A DNA stretch of 64,000 bases from Paraphysoderma sedebokerense. Taxonomy: Eukaryota; Blastocladiomycota; Physodermatomycetes; Physodermatales; Physodermataceae. Under the pieces are notes generated by a model. The model saw nothing but the letters and a program-made list of their open reading frames with translations, made no database searches and was not told where the DNA came from. Position 1 is the first letter of the stretch; each line of letters starts with the position of its first letter. Position numbers and translations under genes: made by a program. The DNA is taken from assembly GCA_025602915.1 (NCBI GenBank), contig JAHLJZ010000012.1, forward strand, positions 186,001 to 250,000, given 5' to 3'. Positions 10,206 through 20,824 of this stretch are shown piece after piece.

Positions 10206-12101
10206 GGCTGAGTGATCCGATCAGATTTAGTTATTAATTTTGCTGGTTGTATTGATTTTGGGGAACTGATCTGTAAATTATGTAAATCTATATTAATATA
10301 TATGAAAAGCTTGATAATCACAAAACGCAATGGAACTGAATTTAGCGATATATCTGTATTGTCATCTAGAAGATTTTGCTACAGTATAGTGATCTATCGT
10401 CTACCAGAACATAGTTTTCAACGGCTACTTTTTAAGTGACAACTTCAGATGTTGCTTGCCGTTGATGAAACAACACAATATCACCTGAATGAAGGTCCAG
10501 CACAGCGACGTAGCTCGTCTTTTTTCGGAATGAAAGTCCGCCCCCAAGATATTATTACATGGAAACATAGCGACCGTCTTCCGAACTTCTTCATGTCCTC
10601 CTTTTCTGAGACTTCCAGATTCATTTCTAAATCCGCACAGCATGATCTACAAAGAAGGAGAAGTCGTTGGGTTTTGAAATATCATTGTATAGTTCCTGTA
10701 AGAGCACCTGGTTTCCAGGGATTTGTAGCAAGGGCCGACGGTATTTTGGAATCAGAAATTTTAGCGTTTCTAGGATGGAGCAGTCGAAGGTAAGGATCGT
10801 GGCGTCATGATCGGATTTGATGCAGGGACATAAGAATATGTCGGCGAGAGTTGACTAGACGTGAATAGGTGGTCGCGGCTGGGAGAAGTATTAGATGGTC
10901 TGATATATGCAAGATTGTTGGTTGTAGCAAAATTGTTGAGCTGGGTTGACTCTAGTAGTATCGCCAACTTTTCTACCAAAGCGGACATTGAACACCCCAG
11001 TAAAATGTTGGGAGAGAACGGCTTATAGGCGGAGTGTATTGTAGATTGGAACTCGTGGAAAGGCAATGATGGCGGAAGGTAGAAGGCTGAAATGAATATG
11101 TTATTGATAGCTAGAGAAACATGGTGACGTGAAGCCTGGGTTTACGTGATGAGCGGACTGAGATTAATTTTGACCCTTCAAAACCTTTTTTCAGACAAGG
11201 CGACGCCGGAAATCTGCGAAAAAGTTAAACAAAACCTCGAAACGAAACTATTAAAGCTCTGCAGAAAAGACATCAACCTATTCCAAAGTCAACAGAGAAT
11301 GGGCTATCTCTCGGTGTATTTGGATTGCTGAAACTAATGATCCTCTAAGCTTCGATGAATGCAAACCGATATTAATGCTTATTAGACTTGGCTGCTTTAA
11401 CGTACAAGGATGTAATCATGAAAAGCTCAATAAAATCGTTTCTTGAATATTCCAGATTTAGGCGATGATATAGATGTTGAATTGGGATATCATTGGAGAA
11501 ACGATTTTATTGAGCTTTTCATGATTACATCCTTGTACATTAAAGAAGCCAAATCTAATAATTATTAATATCGGTTTGCATTTCATCCTGACTTTAGATT
11601 GTGGACGCAGTTGACAGTAGTTGCCGAGAGCAGAATGGAAACAAAATTTGGAGTCAGGCATGATAGAATTAGTAATCGCAGATTCATTCCTAGAACCGGT
11701 TTGATAAAGATAATGAATTATACAAGGAGTTCTGAAGTGAACTTGTGTCCGTCTTTTTTACAGAAATGCTGGCATTTGGAGCGGATCACTGGCGCCATGC
11801 TGATTGTGCCTTCCCGGACCTCAGTATCAAATCGATTATGCCATGAAGCTTATTAATATGGTATCACATTTGGCCTTTCAGAAAGTAGGAGTGCTCATTT
11901 GTTCTTATTCTATGAGGAACAGTTACTGTCGACAATGTGATAAATCGTACACGCGAGGAGTCCCCAAAATATTGAACATAATGAACACTCTACGAAATTG
12001 TAGCTGAGATGGATCAAGTCAGCGAAATAAAAACACCGTAAACCATATTTTAGTTATGTTTTTGTATACATAAAGTGAGCGATTACATAGTTCAGTTGAT
12101 T
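10206..12101. other. Gene-poor region of 1.9 kb
   Basis: Open frames at 10449-10793 (+), 10770-11066 (-) and 11146-11331 (+) are short and lack recognised motifs. The last has a good TTTTTTCAG acceptor before DKATPEICEKVKQNLETK and could be a remnant exon. The only clear structure is the inverted repeat at 11360-11580. Nothing else is supported. Confidence 0.5.
11360..11580. repeat. Near-perfect 84-bp inverted repeat with 53-bp spacer
   Basis: The arm at 11360-11443 and the arm at 11497-11580 are reverse complements with five mismatches, including an uninterrupted match of over 40 bp centred on GGATGTAATCATGAAAAGCT. A transcript would fold into a long hairpin. It could be a foldback or MITE-like insertion, or a source of small RNA. 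No target duplication is evident around it. Confidence 0.85.
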
Positions 12102-12970
12102 TTATACAATGCCACCAACAGAGTACTCAAGCACCTTTGTAGAACGATCAACAGTATCAAGGCATTTCAAGTCAGAATTTTGATAGATACCAAGTCTTAA
12201 AGTTAATAAAGCAGGGAAAACTTACATCTTTTCCCTTCACCCAGGCTAACCAATCGCTCTTAGCCGTCGGTAGCAATCCCATGGTTTGGAGCTTATATAA
12301 TCCCATAGCCATACTGATCACATTTAAGGCTATAAACGTCAACTTTGGTACTGTCAAATCAAGCGGAGGATGACCAGCTGGAGACACGTATGATGTGAAG
12401 GCTGTAACATATTCGGGATGGGACACGGGGAATGTCAGAGTTTGTCATAATGTCTGGTAATTGAGACTAAGAAATCAGCAAACATACCTTTTGTTGTATT
12501 CATGATACTTTTTACTGGGTTCCAAAACATCATAACAGTGATCATAATACTAAAGATTTGAACTCCAGATCCAGCCATCCACATCATGAGTGCATTCATC
12601 GGGATTGATTTTAACGGAGATTTTGCGTAATCCATGGCTTTCTGTCGGAGGTTGAAGAATGAAGTGTTAGATTAGCAATAGCCAACGGCGGCTGTCGTTT
12701 AATATCGACGCACCTTATACCGCAATTCTGCCTGTTGTTGCATCTCTCGCTGCGCTTGCGTTTTGGAAGATTTCTTTTTACATGAAGGAGGTAAATTTGA
12801 TATTGTTAAATAAAAGCACATTAATGAGAAAATTTAGCGTGAGGGCGGTCCGCTTGTAGGCAGAAACAATCCGAAATTCCTGCTACACATGGATGAGAGG
12901 CAGGCCTACATACGTTTGATCCCTTGACATTTTGAGTGCCGTATATCGGCGAAAAACCGGGAGGATCCAT
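12102..12970 (-). CDS. EMC4: ER membrane protein complex subunit 4
   Basis: Exons in transcription order are 12970-12914, 12773-12714, 12641-12488, 12401-12226 and 12134-12102. All phases agree and the product is 159 residues. It begins MDPPGFSPIYG and continues with KAMDYAKSPLKSIPMNALMM, WMAGSGVQIFSIMI and YKLQTMGLLPTAKSDWLAW, the hallmark segments of EMC4. The tiny last exon (33 bp) ends VLEYSVGGIV, matching the MEFSGGG-type end of the human protein. There are two clear transmembrane segments. The EMC inserts tail-anchored and multi-pass proteins into the ER. The gene is divergent from GOS1, 391 bp apart. Confidence 0.92.
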
Positions 12971-13361
12971 TATCGAATTATTTGAGCTTTTCCCCCTATG
13001 AAAGCATAAGAAAAGTGAGGATAGCAATTACGGCGCATTTCTGTTAGGGATGTTTGAACAGAAGAGTAGACTTCAGGCCGAAAGCTAACGAGTCCTACCT
13101 AGACAAAGGATCTAATGATGAGAGTTGCAATAATACTCGAGACGATGTCATATCGTGTGTTAAATGATGATGTATGAGTTAATTGAGAAGGAGGAAGAAA
13201 TAATTGCGAATTACAAGTTGATGAGTCTGCAAATTTAGAAAGATCACATTCCGCCAACGGAATTCAGTTTTCCACTTTCGCCAACACAAAATACTCTCTC
13301 ATGAACGTTTGACATTACAATTGCTATCATTAATCAATCCTTTTGCCTACACACATGAAAA
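12971..13361. other. Divergent promoter region between EMC4 and GOS1
   Basis: 391 bp with no coding signal. It must hold both promoters. No convincing TATA box or repeated site is seen. Confidence 0.5.
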
Positions 13362-14529
13362 ATGGCATCATCTAAATACTCTTACTCCTCTCTCAATGCC
13401 GCACCACCATCACTAAACGATTCTGTGGCAACTCCTCAACACGATTCGTGGGATTCACTACGAAAATTAGCAAAGCAAATCGAGAATGATTTGGAAACAA
13501 AACTGAGCCAATTTTCAAGGTTGGGAGCTATGGCAAGCGGGTCATCGTCTGCGACTGCTTCATCTTCAGCTACAGCCAGGTTCGGCGGGAATACTAACGC
13601 TGCGGAGCTTGAAATTGAAGAACTATTGAAAAAGGTGTGGACCTCTCCAAAGCTAATGATGAAGAGAATTATTTTGTGTGGAGATATTGTTAGTCGGGGA
13701 GTTGATGAGCTTTGTTTACTGGATCTCAATGAATATGATTTGATATGATGCACCTGCGAGCGTAGTTTAGATATTCATCATTCGAATTTGCCTCATTTCT
13801 TATTCCATACACAGCTCACATCCACCGTCGATTCTCTATCTCTCCACCTCAACGCATCATCACCTTCATCGTCTTACCATATGGTTCAACGACACCGAGA
13901 TATCTTATTCGAGTATACCCGTGAATTCAAACGAGTGAAGAGTAACATAGTCGCGGCCAAAGAACATTCAGAGTTATTAAGCAGCGTGCGGAAAGATATA
14001 AAGTATGAGTTATCTGTATCGATTCAAGAATGATAATCGATCGCTAATTTTATGTAATTTTTGCTTCTGATTTGTCTTCCATTGTAGCGCATATAAAAAC
14101 GCCTCTGGTACAACCTCAGAGTATTTCCTAACCGAGAGATCAAAAATTGACAGTTCGTCTCAAATGGTCGATGAATTAATAGAGTATGACGTCTCTGCTG
14201 TTTCTATAGTCGAAGTTATCTGTTCTAATTTCGTTTTGTGTATTTCAGACAGGCATATGATACAAGGGAATCCGCTCATTCACAGCGAAACATTCTAAAT
14301 AATGCCCAATCCCGTATATCTTCGAGTTTAGGTTAGTTTCCGCTCTCTATTTTATTTTGAAATCACTTTTCATAAACTAATCCCTCTATTGTTGTGATTA
14401 GCATTATTCCCCTCGCTGAAATCACTCATGACTCGGATATCTCGTCGTCGAAAGCGTGACACAATAATACTGAGTTTTGTAACAGCCTGTTGTATGATGT
14501 TGATATTTCTGTATGTAGTTAATCGGTAA
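13362..14529 (+). CDS. GOS1: Golgi Qb-SNARE Gos1/GOSR1
   Basis: Five exons (13362-13634, 13815-14002, 14088-14183, 14249-14331, 14402-14529) give 255 residues with consistent phases. The N-terminal helix region reads WDSLRKLAKQIENDLETKL, typical of GOS28/Gos1. The middle has HRDILFEYTREFKRVK, the SNARE motif spans roughly SAHSQRNILNNAQSRISSSL, and the C-terminal anchor follows RRRKRDTIILSFVTACCMM. The central SNARE residue is Gln, as expected for a Q-SNARE. The protein works in ER-to-Golgi and intra-Golgi fusion. The chosen ATG is the first in frame; an ATG 6 bp upstream is out of frame. The first intron (180 bp) is long for this locus. Confidence 0.92.
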
Positions 14530-14949
14530 ATTAAAATGAATTTCAATTTATGCAATCATTACGATTCGTGCACTATCATTCCTTGTAAGATTTAGGCAGA
14601 GTCTGCGATTGGGCGGCAAACTTTTTTCTTCTTAATTCTACAATATGTTACATTCAATATTATACACATTATTTCCGGCCTGACCTTATCGAAATTCGCG
14701 ATTACTTCTTTGCCAAAACCTAGCAAACAAAAATAATACTAACTAAAAAAGCTTTTTACACAATATATTACACTTAGAGTTTTACCCGTTATAAATCGGG
14801 ATTTAGATCGCAATTAATTCGCCAACATTGGTACGAATGGATTAAAATTTGAATAAAAAATAGAATAATGCCATAGTATCTGATTACATCGAGATTAGTT
14901 TTAAAGAAACGACGCAATAAAATTCATCCCCGTCACAAATCGTTGTGAC
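14530..14949. other. Convergent 3' region between GOS1 and the homeobox gene
   Basis: About 420 bp, AT-rich, with no coding signal. It should hold the two polyadenylation regions. Confidence 0.5.
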
Positions 14950-17523
14950 TTATTCTTCGACTTCCTCAGCTTTACCCCTCGATCTGAGGAAATACTTTCT
15001 TTGTAACTCCTCTTCAGTGCTCTCGCTATCTGCGGTATTATCAATGTCGTCACCATTTCTCTCCAGCCGACTATCCTTTCTGCCATCTGAACCATCTCCG
15101 TTTCGCCTTCTCTCTTCTTGTCGATGCGACGTCTCATTGCTGGAGTTATCCGACTCACCACCGTATGGCTTTATGTCGTTCATACTTAAGCTACGACGTG
15201 GAGGAAGGAGAACTTCAGAGTCGTTCTGGTTGGAATACGTGTTGGATTGTTGGGATGAAATTTCGCTTTCATTTTTGCCAGACGAATGTTGATTGTTTCC
15301 TGGACCATTGTTACCAATATCCTGCTTTTCTTTTTCCTTGTTCACGGCGGTGACTGTAGTCGGCACATCGAACTCTTTCGTAATATCGCCCGATTCAGTC
15401 ATCATCAATTGACGCAAACTTTCAAGAGACCATGCGGCTAACGGATTCTCCTGGTCGACCTCAGTAGTATGCGAAGGGAATTCATTATTTCCGCCATCAA
15501 AAGATAACATTTCATTATAATGAGGTGCCACTCCGCCTAATGGAAACATCTGATTAAGATCAAGAGAAATGTCCGCCGTATTCTCCATATCACTTGGCAT
15601 CGGATTCTGAAAGGAAGAAAAGTCCGAGATTGCCATTTCTGAGGGAGAGGCGTGTTCAACTGCCGACGGGCAAACCATTTCGTTTCCAAATTCAAACATT
15701 TGCGAATTATTATCAATATCAATACCGAGTCCAAAATCATTCTCGATTTCATTCGTCTTTACAAATTCGGAATACAATGCTGCGGGGGAAGTTTGAAGTC
15801 GACGCCGTTTATGCGATTGGGAAGGTTTCAACAATTCATTATTCGGAACGTCAACAGTCAATCCGCCAAACATATTGGAATTTAAAAACTGATTCGACAT
15901 ATCGAAATCGTTGAAATCGTCCAAACCAAAGCATGAAGCAGCATTTTGATCCTCCAATGAATCCATTTGGTACTGCGAACCAGCGGCTGGTGAGTCCGTG
16001 AATGCGGACAAAAACGACAAGTCCATGTCATCGTTTGCCCCCTCTCTTGATGTCGGTTCAGGAATATCAAAACTGTAATTGAAAGGCAGGCTCGTTACAA
16101 CACCATTTTCTTGAAACTTTCCTCCAGATCCCATTTCGACGTCTGGTATGGTCGTCAAAAGCCCCAGATCGTTAAATACTTCTCCTGCATGATTATTATG
16201 ATGCAGATCATGCTCTGCCTTATTTGTAAATTGGGCCTGCGCTAACAATTGGGAGTTGGCCTCCAATAACTGTTCTCCCTCAATCTGGGTAGTGACGGGA
16301 GTTGGCGCAACAAGCAATTGCCTGAATAAGTCATCGTCCAGAAGACTTACAGGGTTAAGATCGACAGAATGCGCAAGTGGTTGTGTTTGAGGAATGATAT
16401 TCCCATTCAACACTTGAAATGGAAACATAGCGGAATCGACGGACATGGCCCGTTGTCGCATAAAGTCATTGTGATCTTGGAATATAATGTTTCCAATTAG
16501 TTGATTGGATAATGCGGGGTCGATATTGGTCTGGTTTGCAGTGAGGTTGCCAAATCCGCCATTCTGCTTTTGGAGACCGATCCCAAAGTTATTGGAAACA
16601 CTTCGACTTCGTTCTCGATTCGGAGTACTTTTAAAGGCAACGCTGGGCACCGAACGAACTCGTTGACGTTTCATAGGCGTCCTTTGCTGTTGGCTCATGA
16701 GTCGAATATTTGAGGATGATGAATTACTGTATCTGGGATGCGGCTTTGAGGTTGTAGATGCCAAGAGAGGAGATACAGTGGATAAAGGATTAGGCATCAT
16801 ATTACGCCCGTCTCCCTGTGGGCTTTGACCGTTCAGGTAATTCTTTCGTGCGGGCGAGGACGGAGGCGGTGGTGACAAGGATGATGAGTCTTCGCGAATT
16901 GAACTAGTTCTAACTGGTTTCGGTGGAGATCGTTTGGTCTTCTCTTTAGCTCTCTGAGCTTCCTTTTGTCTAATCCTAAGTTAGTTCATTAGTCTAAGAG
17001 GTGATTTTTGACGCTATCCGTACCTGCAGTTTTGAAACCAAATTCGAACACTTTTCTCGGGCCATTGAAGTTTCTGTGAGAATTTATTTAGAATAGGTAT
17101 TCGTAACTCCTTATTTGATGAAAAATTTTGATCTCTTACCTGGGCGATCTGTTTTCGAAGATCTGAATCCGGTTTTTTATTGACAGCATAGATATTTTCC
17201 AAATACTAGCGAAAAAAGTAATGCCCTTGATGTCAGCATTGATCGCAAAATCTGGTACATCCAATCAACCCGCTTACCTGTCTCTCCTCTACTGTCGTCC
17301 GTCGCCTCACTCTTTGGACGGGTGGATAGGGGGCCCCGGTAGCCGCGGCTGTGATACTGGGTGTTTCATTCACAAAAATGATCTCTTCGTAGTCCTGCTG
17401 TCCTCCTACGGAATTAGAATCGAGTTTGATTGAGGGCGACTGATCGGTATGCTGTGGTGAAGGCAGTGTCAAGTCTTCGAGGCAAAAATCAGAGTACGAA
17501 GAAAGGAAACAGTCGTTCTGCAT
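14950..17523 (-). CDS. Long homeodomain transcription factor, 795 residues
   Basis: Exons are 17523-17278, 17205-17140, 17073-17024 and 16975-14950, all in phase. The homeodomain spans residues 73-132 and is split by three introns: RVRRRTTVEERQ, YLENIYAVNKKPDSD, then LQWPEKSVRIWFQNCRIRQK. Helix 3 keeps W48, F49, Q50, N51 and R53, but position 52, usually Arg, is Cys. The preceding 70 residues are acidic and Ser/Pro-rich. The remaining 660 residues are low-complexity, rich in Asn, Gln, Ser and Asp, with a basic patch (RTPMKRQRVRSVPS) and a run of prolines just after the homeodomain. That layout is typical of fungal homeobox regulators with disordered activation regions. Targets are unknown. 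It is not an obvious mating-type HD1/HD2 gene, since no partner gene lies beside it. Confidence 0.88.
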
Positions 17524-18534
17524 GAGAATCGTTGGTGCTCCTTTGTGATTTGGGCTGAATAAGTTATTGATATAAAATCAACGAATGAATTCACAGTACG
17601 TATGAAATCAAGTTGAAGAGATGGGCGTTGTTGAAGATTTTGAGGTTTCAGAGATAGCAGCGGAGGGGAGGAGTTTGCGATATGATTAGAAATATTCTAG
17701 ACCTCCTATGGCAAATATTTTGTCGGAAGCCACAAGGTCTGTGCTAGACTCGGACGAATGAGGACGTCAACGCAGAGGATCTTTTGATGCGAGCGTAGAT
17801 GAGCCTATCACGGCCTGATGCTGGACGGTGAATAACTTTGAAAAGTTCCAGTGACTCCGCTTCTCCTGAGGAAATCCGAGGAAGTTTGCTGGAAGTTTGC
17901 GTCGGCAGAGATGAATCGTCACCATGAAAAGAAAGCAAATCGTTTTGAGTCTATTAAAATTCCAAGACATCCGAGGATGACGGAGCTAACCGTATTGCTT
18001 TGTCTTCGGCCGCGAACAATGGGTCCTCGACACTGCCGATCCGCTCCGATCGCAATGATGGCGACAATGCAAATTAAACTGAATTTTCTGATACAATGTC
18101 GCCCCTCATTCTTTCATCTTTGCGGTACAAGAAATATGCTGATGATAGACGCCCCCATGTCGTATTGAACATTTATGTGGAAAACTAGAATCATCCACAG
18201 TGAAATATTCCTGCATTCTGGTGTGGCCCAAAAAGTCTTGGCTCACACAGTTTACTCCGTTCTCTTGCAAATACGGTATTACAATCAATGTACCCTGCAA
18301 AACCTGCTCAAACAATCTCAACCCCGCAATATGTATTATTTAACCACATCTTTGCCGCCTCATCAAACATTTCACCTATAATACTTAACTGTACACGATC
18401 ATCTATGTGAGAATTGCAATGCATTGTTCTATGGTAATATTTACATGAATACATAAAATTCTATGTCTTCTAAATCGTTTAATTCGGGCATGTCGCGATT
18501 GAATTAAAATTCGCGTGAGGCGAACTTAATAGAA
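17524..18534. other. 1-kb region upstream of the homeobox gene, no gene called
   Basis: A long upstream region fits a regulated transcription-factor gene. Several minus-strand stretches between 17744 and 18380 have protein-like composition (for example FDEAAKMWLNNTYCGVEI, then in another frame IPYLQENGVNCVSQDF) but are not in one frame and lack clear splice sites. They may be decayed coding sequence. Confidence 0.35.
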
Positions 18535-20219
18535 TTAAATGAAATTCATAAGCATCGTTGCGATAACCCCCGCGACCATCGCAATTGGAACTCCTTTCTT
18601 TAATGACCCTGAGTCTCCATTCTCCTGGCCTAATCTAATTAAATCTAATCTGGACGCCTCGCTCAATACCTTTTCATCAACAGATGAAACATCATATCCT
18701 AATCTGTCGAGTGCCCTGACAATTAAAGGCCCTACCGCACCATAGGGCCAATACTCTTGAAACCTATTAAAGTAATCTAAGGTGGTTCCATTTGGTGCTC
18801 GAGCTCGCAATAACGCATCAGGTGTTCGCGCATAAAAAGAGTAATCCACATGCGAAAGTGAAGAACCCTGTTGAAATGGATTGTATCGCGTTTCGAGATA
18901 CAGTAGGTTTGCATCAGGATTATCCGATTCACCTGATGGAAGCGGACTCAATTCAAACGCAAGTTGCTTGGGGGTAGTCGCAGAGACGTAGATGTCGCTC
19001 GCGGCCTTATACGCATCAGTGGATTTCTTCACGCCTTCTTTCGGGTTGAGATTGCGAAATTGGGAATTCAATTTGTCGAAGAAATCCATAAATGAACTCT
19101 TCGTCGTTACATCAATGATGTATCTGTCAAATATGATGATCGGAGAGAATGTTTGTGTATCGGATGGCAATGGTGTGTCATTCGCTTTCGGTGGAGTTAG
19201 AATAGGCAATGATGACCCCGGATCGCTAGGGTCTTCAAAATATACACCCCTGTAAGTACGGCATAAAATTGAGTGAGTAAAAGATACAAGCGAAGAAAGG
19301 TACAGGGAGAATTAGTGATTAGGCTTACCAAGACGAAATGAAACCTAAGCCGTGGAGTAACTCATGCAACACCACATATTCAAAGTCATACTGTTGATTT
19401 CTAATTTTTGGATCGCCCTGATATTGATTTACTCGATTAATTCAATAATTAAGAGAGTAAAGGTAAAGAAGATTGCCATCATACCTTGAACCAAAATTTA
19501 TCTACGCCTTCTGGAAGCGACTTCCATTTATCGGCATTAAATTCCGCAACGATATCATACTGAGCATAGTCTAATTGGTCTTCGCTTAATTGTTTAGTGA
19601 GTGCTTGAGGATATAATATCTCTCTTCCATCATCGTTCTTCATCGCCCAAAAACTGGCAGCACCGGCTCTGCCCAGAGTCTGATCTTCGCAAGTGAGTTT
19701 GCAGAAGCTATTATACTTGGCCAAAACCTTAATAGGTTTGTATAGCTTTAATACTTTAGCTATTCTTGTTCCTGCTGATTCGAATGCCTCTTTTGCCTTT
19801 GGACAAAGTGATTCATCATTTGCTGTACATTCAAAGTCGAATTGAAAATATTTATCCGGTGTGAGCACTGATTTTGAAGATAACTCTTTATGAACTGATG
19901 GTGCATTTGACTTTACTGAATCCGAAGCTTGTAATAGGGAAGCATGTTGGTCTAAAGTGTATGATTGCTGTTCACTTCTCTTTTTGACTCGCTTTCTGGG
20001 TGTTGCAGGATGAAATACTATCTGATCCGTCTTGGAGAAATCCCTATCATAGCGTTTTGAAAATACCAGATTCTTGTTGGTTTTTCGTTTACTCAAGGTT
20101 CGAAAAGGTTTCCTTTCAAATCTGTAGACCGGGAGAGCATCGGAGACAATGGCGAATAGGATGAGGGAAGCGACGACGAACAGGAAATAGGTAGCGAATC
20201 GCATTGCGAGCACACACAA
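18535..20219 (-). CDS. Secreted, probably GPI-anchored HExxH metalloprotease-like protein
   Basis: Exons are 20219-19485, 19417-19329 and 19249-18535, in phase, 512 residues. The second ATG (20204) starts the better signal peptide, MRFATYFLFVVASLILFAIV. A basic pro-region rich in KR and KK pairs follows (RKRVKKR), then four Cys in the middle. The short second exon carries VVLHELLHGLGF, an HExxHxxG zinc-binding motif; the third ligand is not obvious, though SHVDYSFYA in exon 3 is a candidate. The end is GSLKKG plus a hydrophobic stretch to the terminus, fitting a GPI-anchor signal. I recall similar uncharacterised fungal extracellular proteins with HELxHGLGF, but no named peptidase family can be assigned. 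It probably acts at the cell surface or wall. Confidence 0.75.
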
Positions 20220-20824
20220 TTTTCTCGAAATAATTATTTAGAGATTTAGAATATTTACAGTTTTTGACGGCTACCAAGAAAAATGGATATAGTTAAGATG
20301 ACTTGTCGGCCCGCGTGAGTTGAAGAATCTCCTACAATAACACACAAAGAACACACCTTATGTGCAAGCTGTCATGGAGAGAATATATCTTCGAGGCCCT
20401 TTGTGTCAGAGTCTGTTTGCAGAGGTTTTAATGTCAGAATTGAAGGTGAGTCGATGGAGACAAATTGGAATTTTTCGAGAGGAATTGAATGAGGGTGAGG
20501 CAAAGACGCGAACTCCAGCAATGCTCAAAACGACTCGGGACTTCTCCCAAAACTGTTTTTTTTCTATAATCATCTCAGTGCGAATGTGTATTAGGTCCAG
20601 GGTAAACATTAGATTGATAGCTAAATAAAAGCCTTGATAATTCAAAACAGGTAACGGCCTGTCTCCTAGAAAGTGTGGTATCATAATCAAATAAGTTTAA
20701 GCAACGCAACCGGCATCTGAGATTCCGTTCAAGTGATGAAGGAAATTATGGAAAGAAACAACTATGAACAGCTTAAACCTTCGAAAACTTCGTATTGATA
20801 ATGTATATTGATTGTTTACATAAT
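20220..20824. other. Intergenic between metalloprotease-like and START genes
   Basis: About 600 bp. The overlapping frames at 20362-20628 (+) and 20406-20690 (-) have no recognised motif and look like chance. No other structure is seen. Confidence 0.4.

Noticed and set aside
10449-10793. 114-codon plus-strand ORF as a gene.
   Set aside because: No recognised motif, no neighbours that fit, and the opposite strand is also open over part of it.
14945-15292. Plus-strand frames antisense to the homeobox gene.
   Set aside because: Ser/Leu-rich shadow of the Asn/Ser/Asp-rich coding strand; no independent support.
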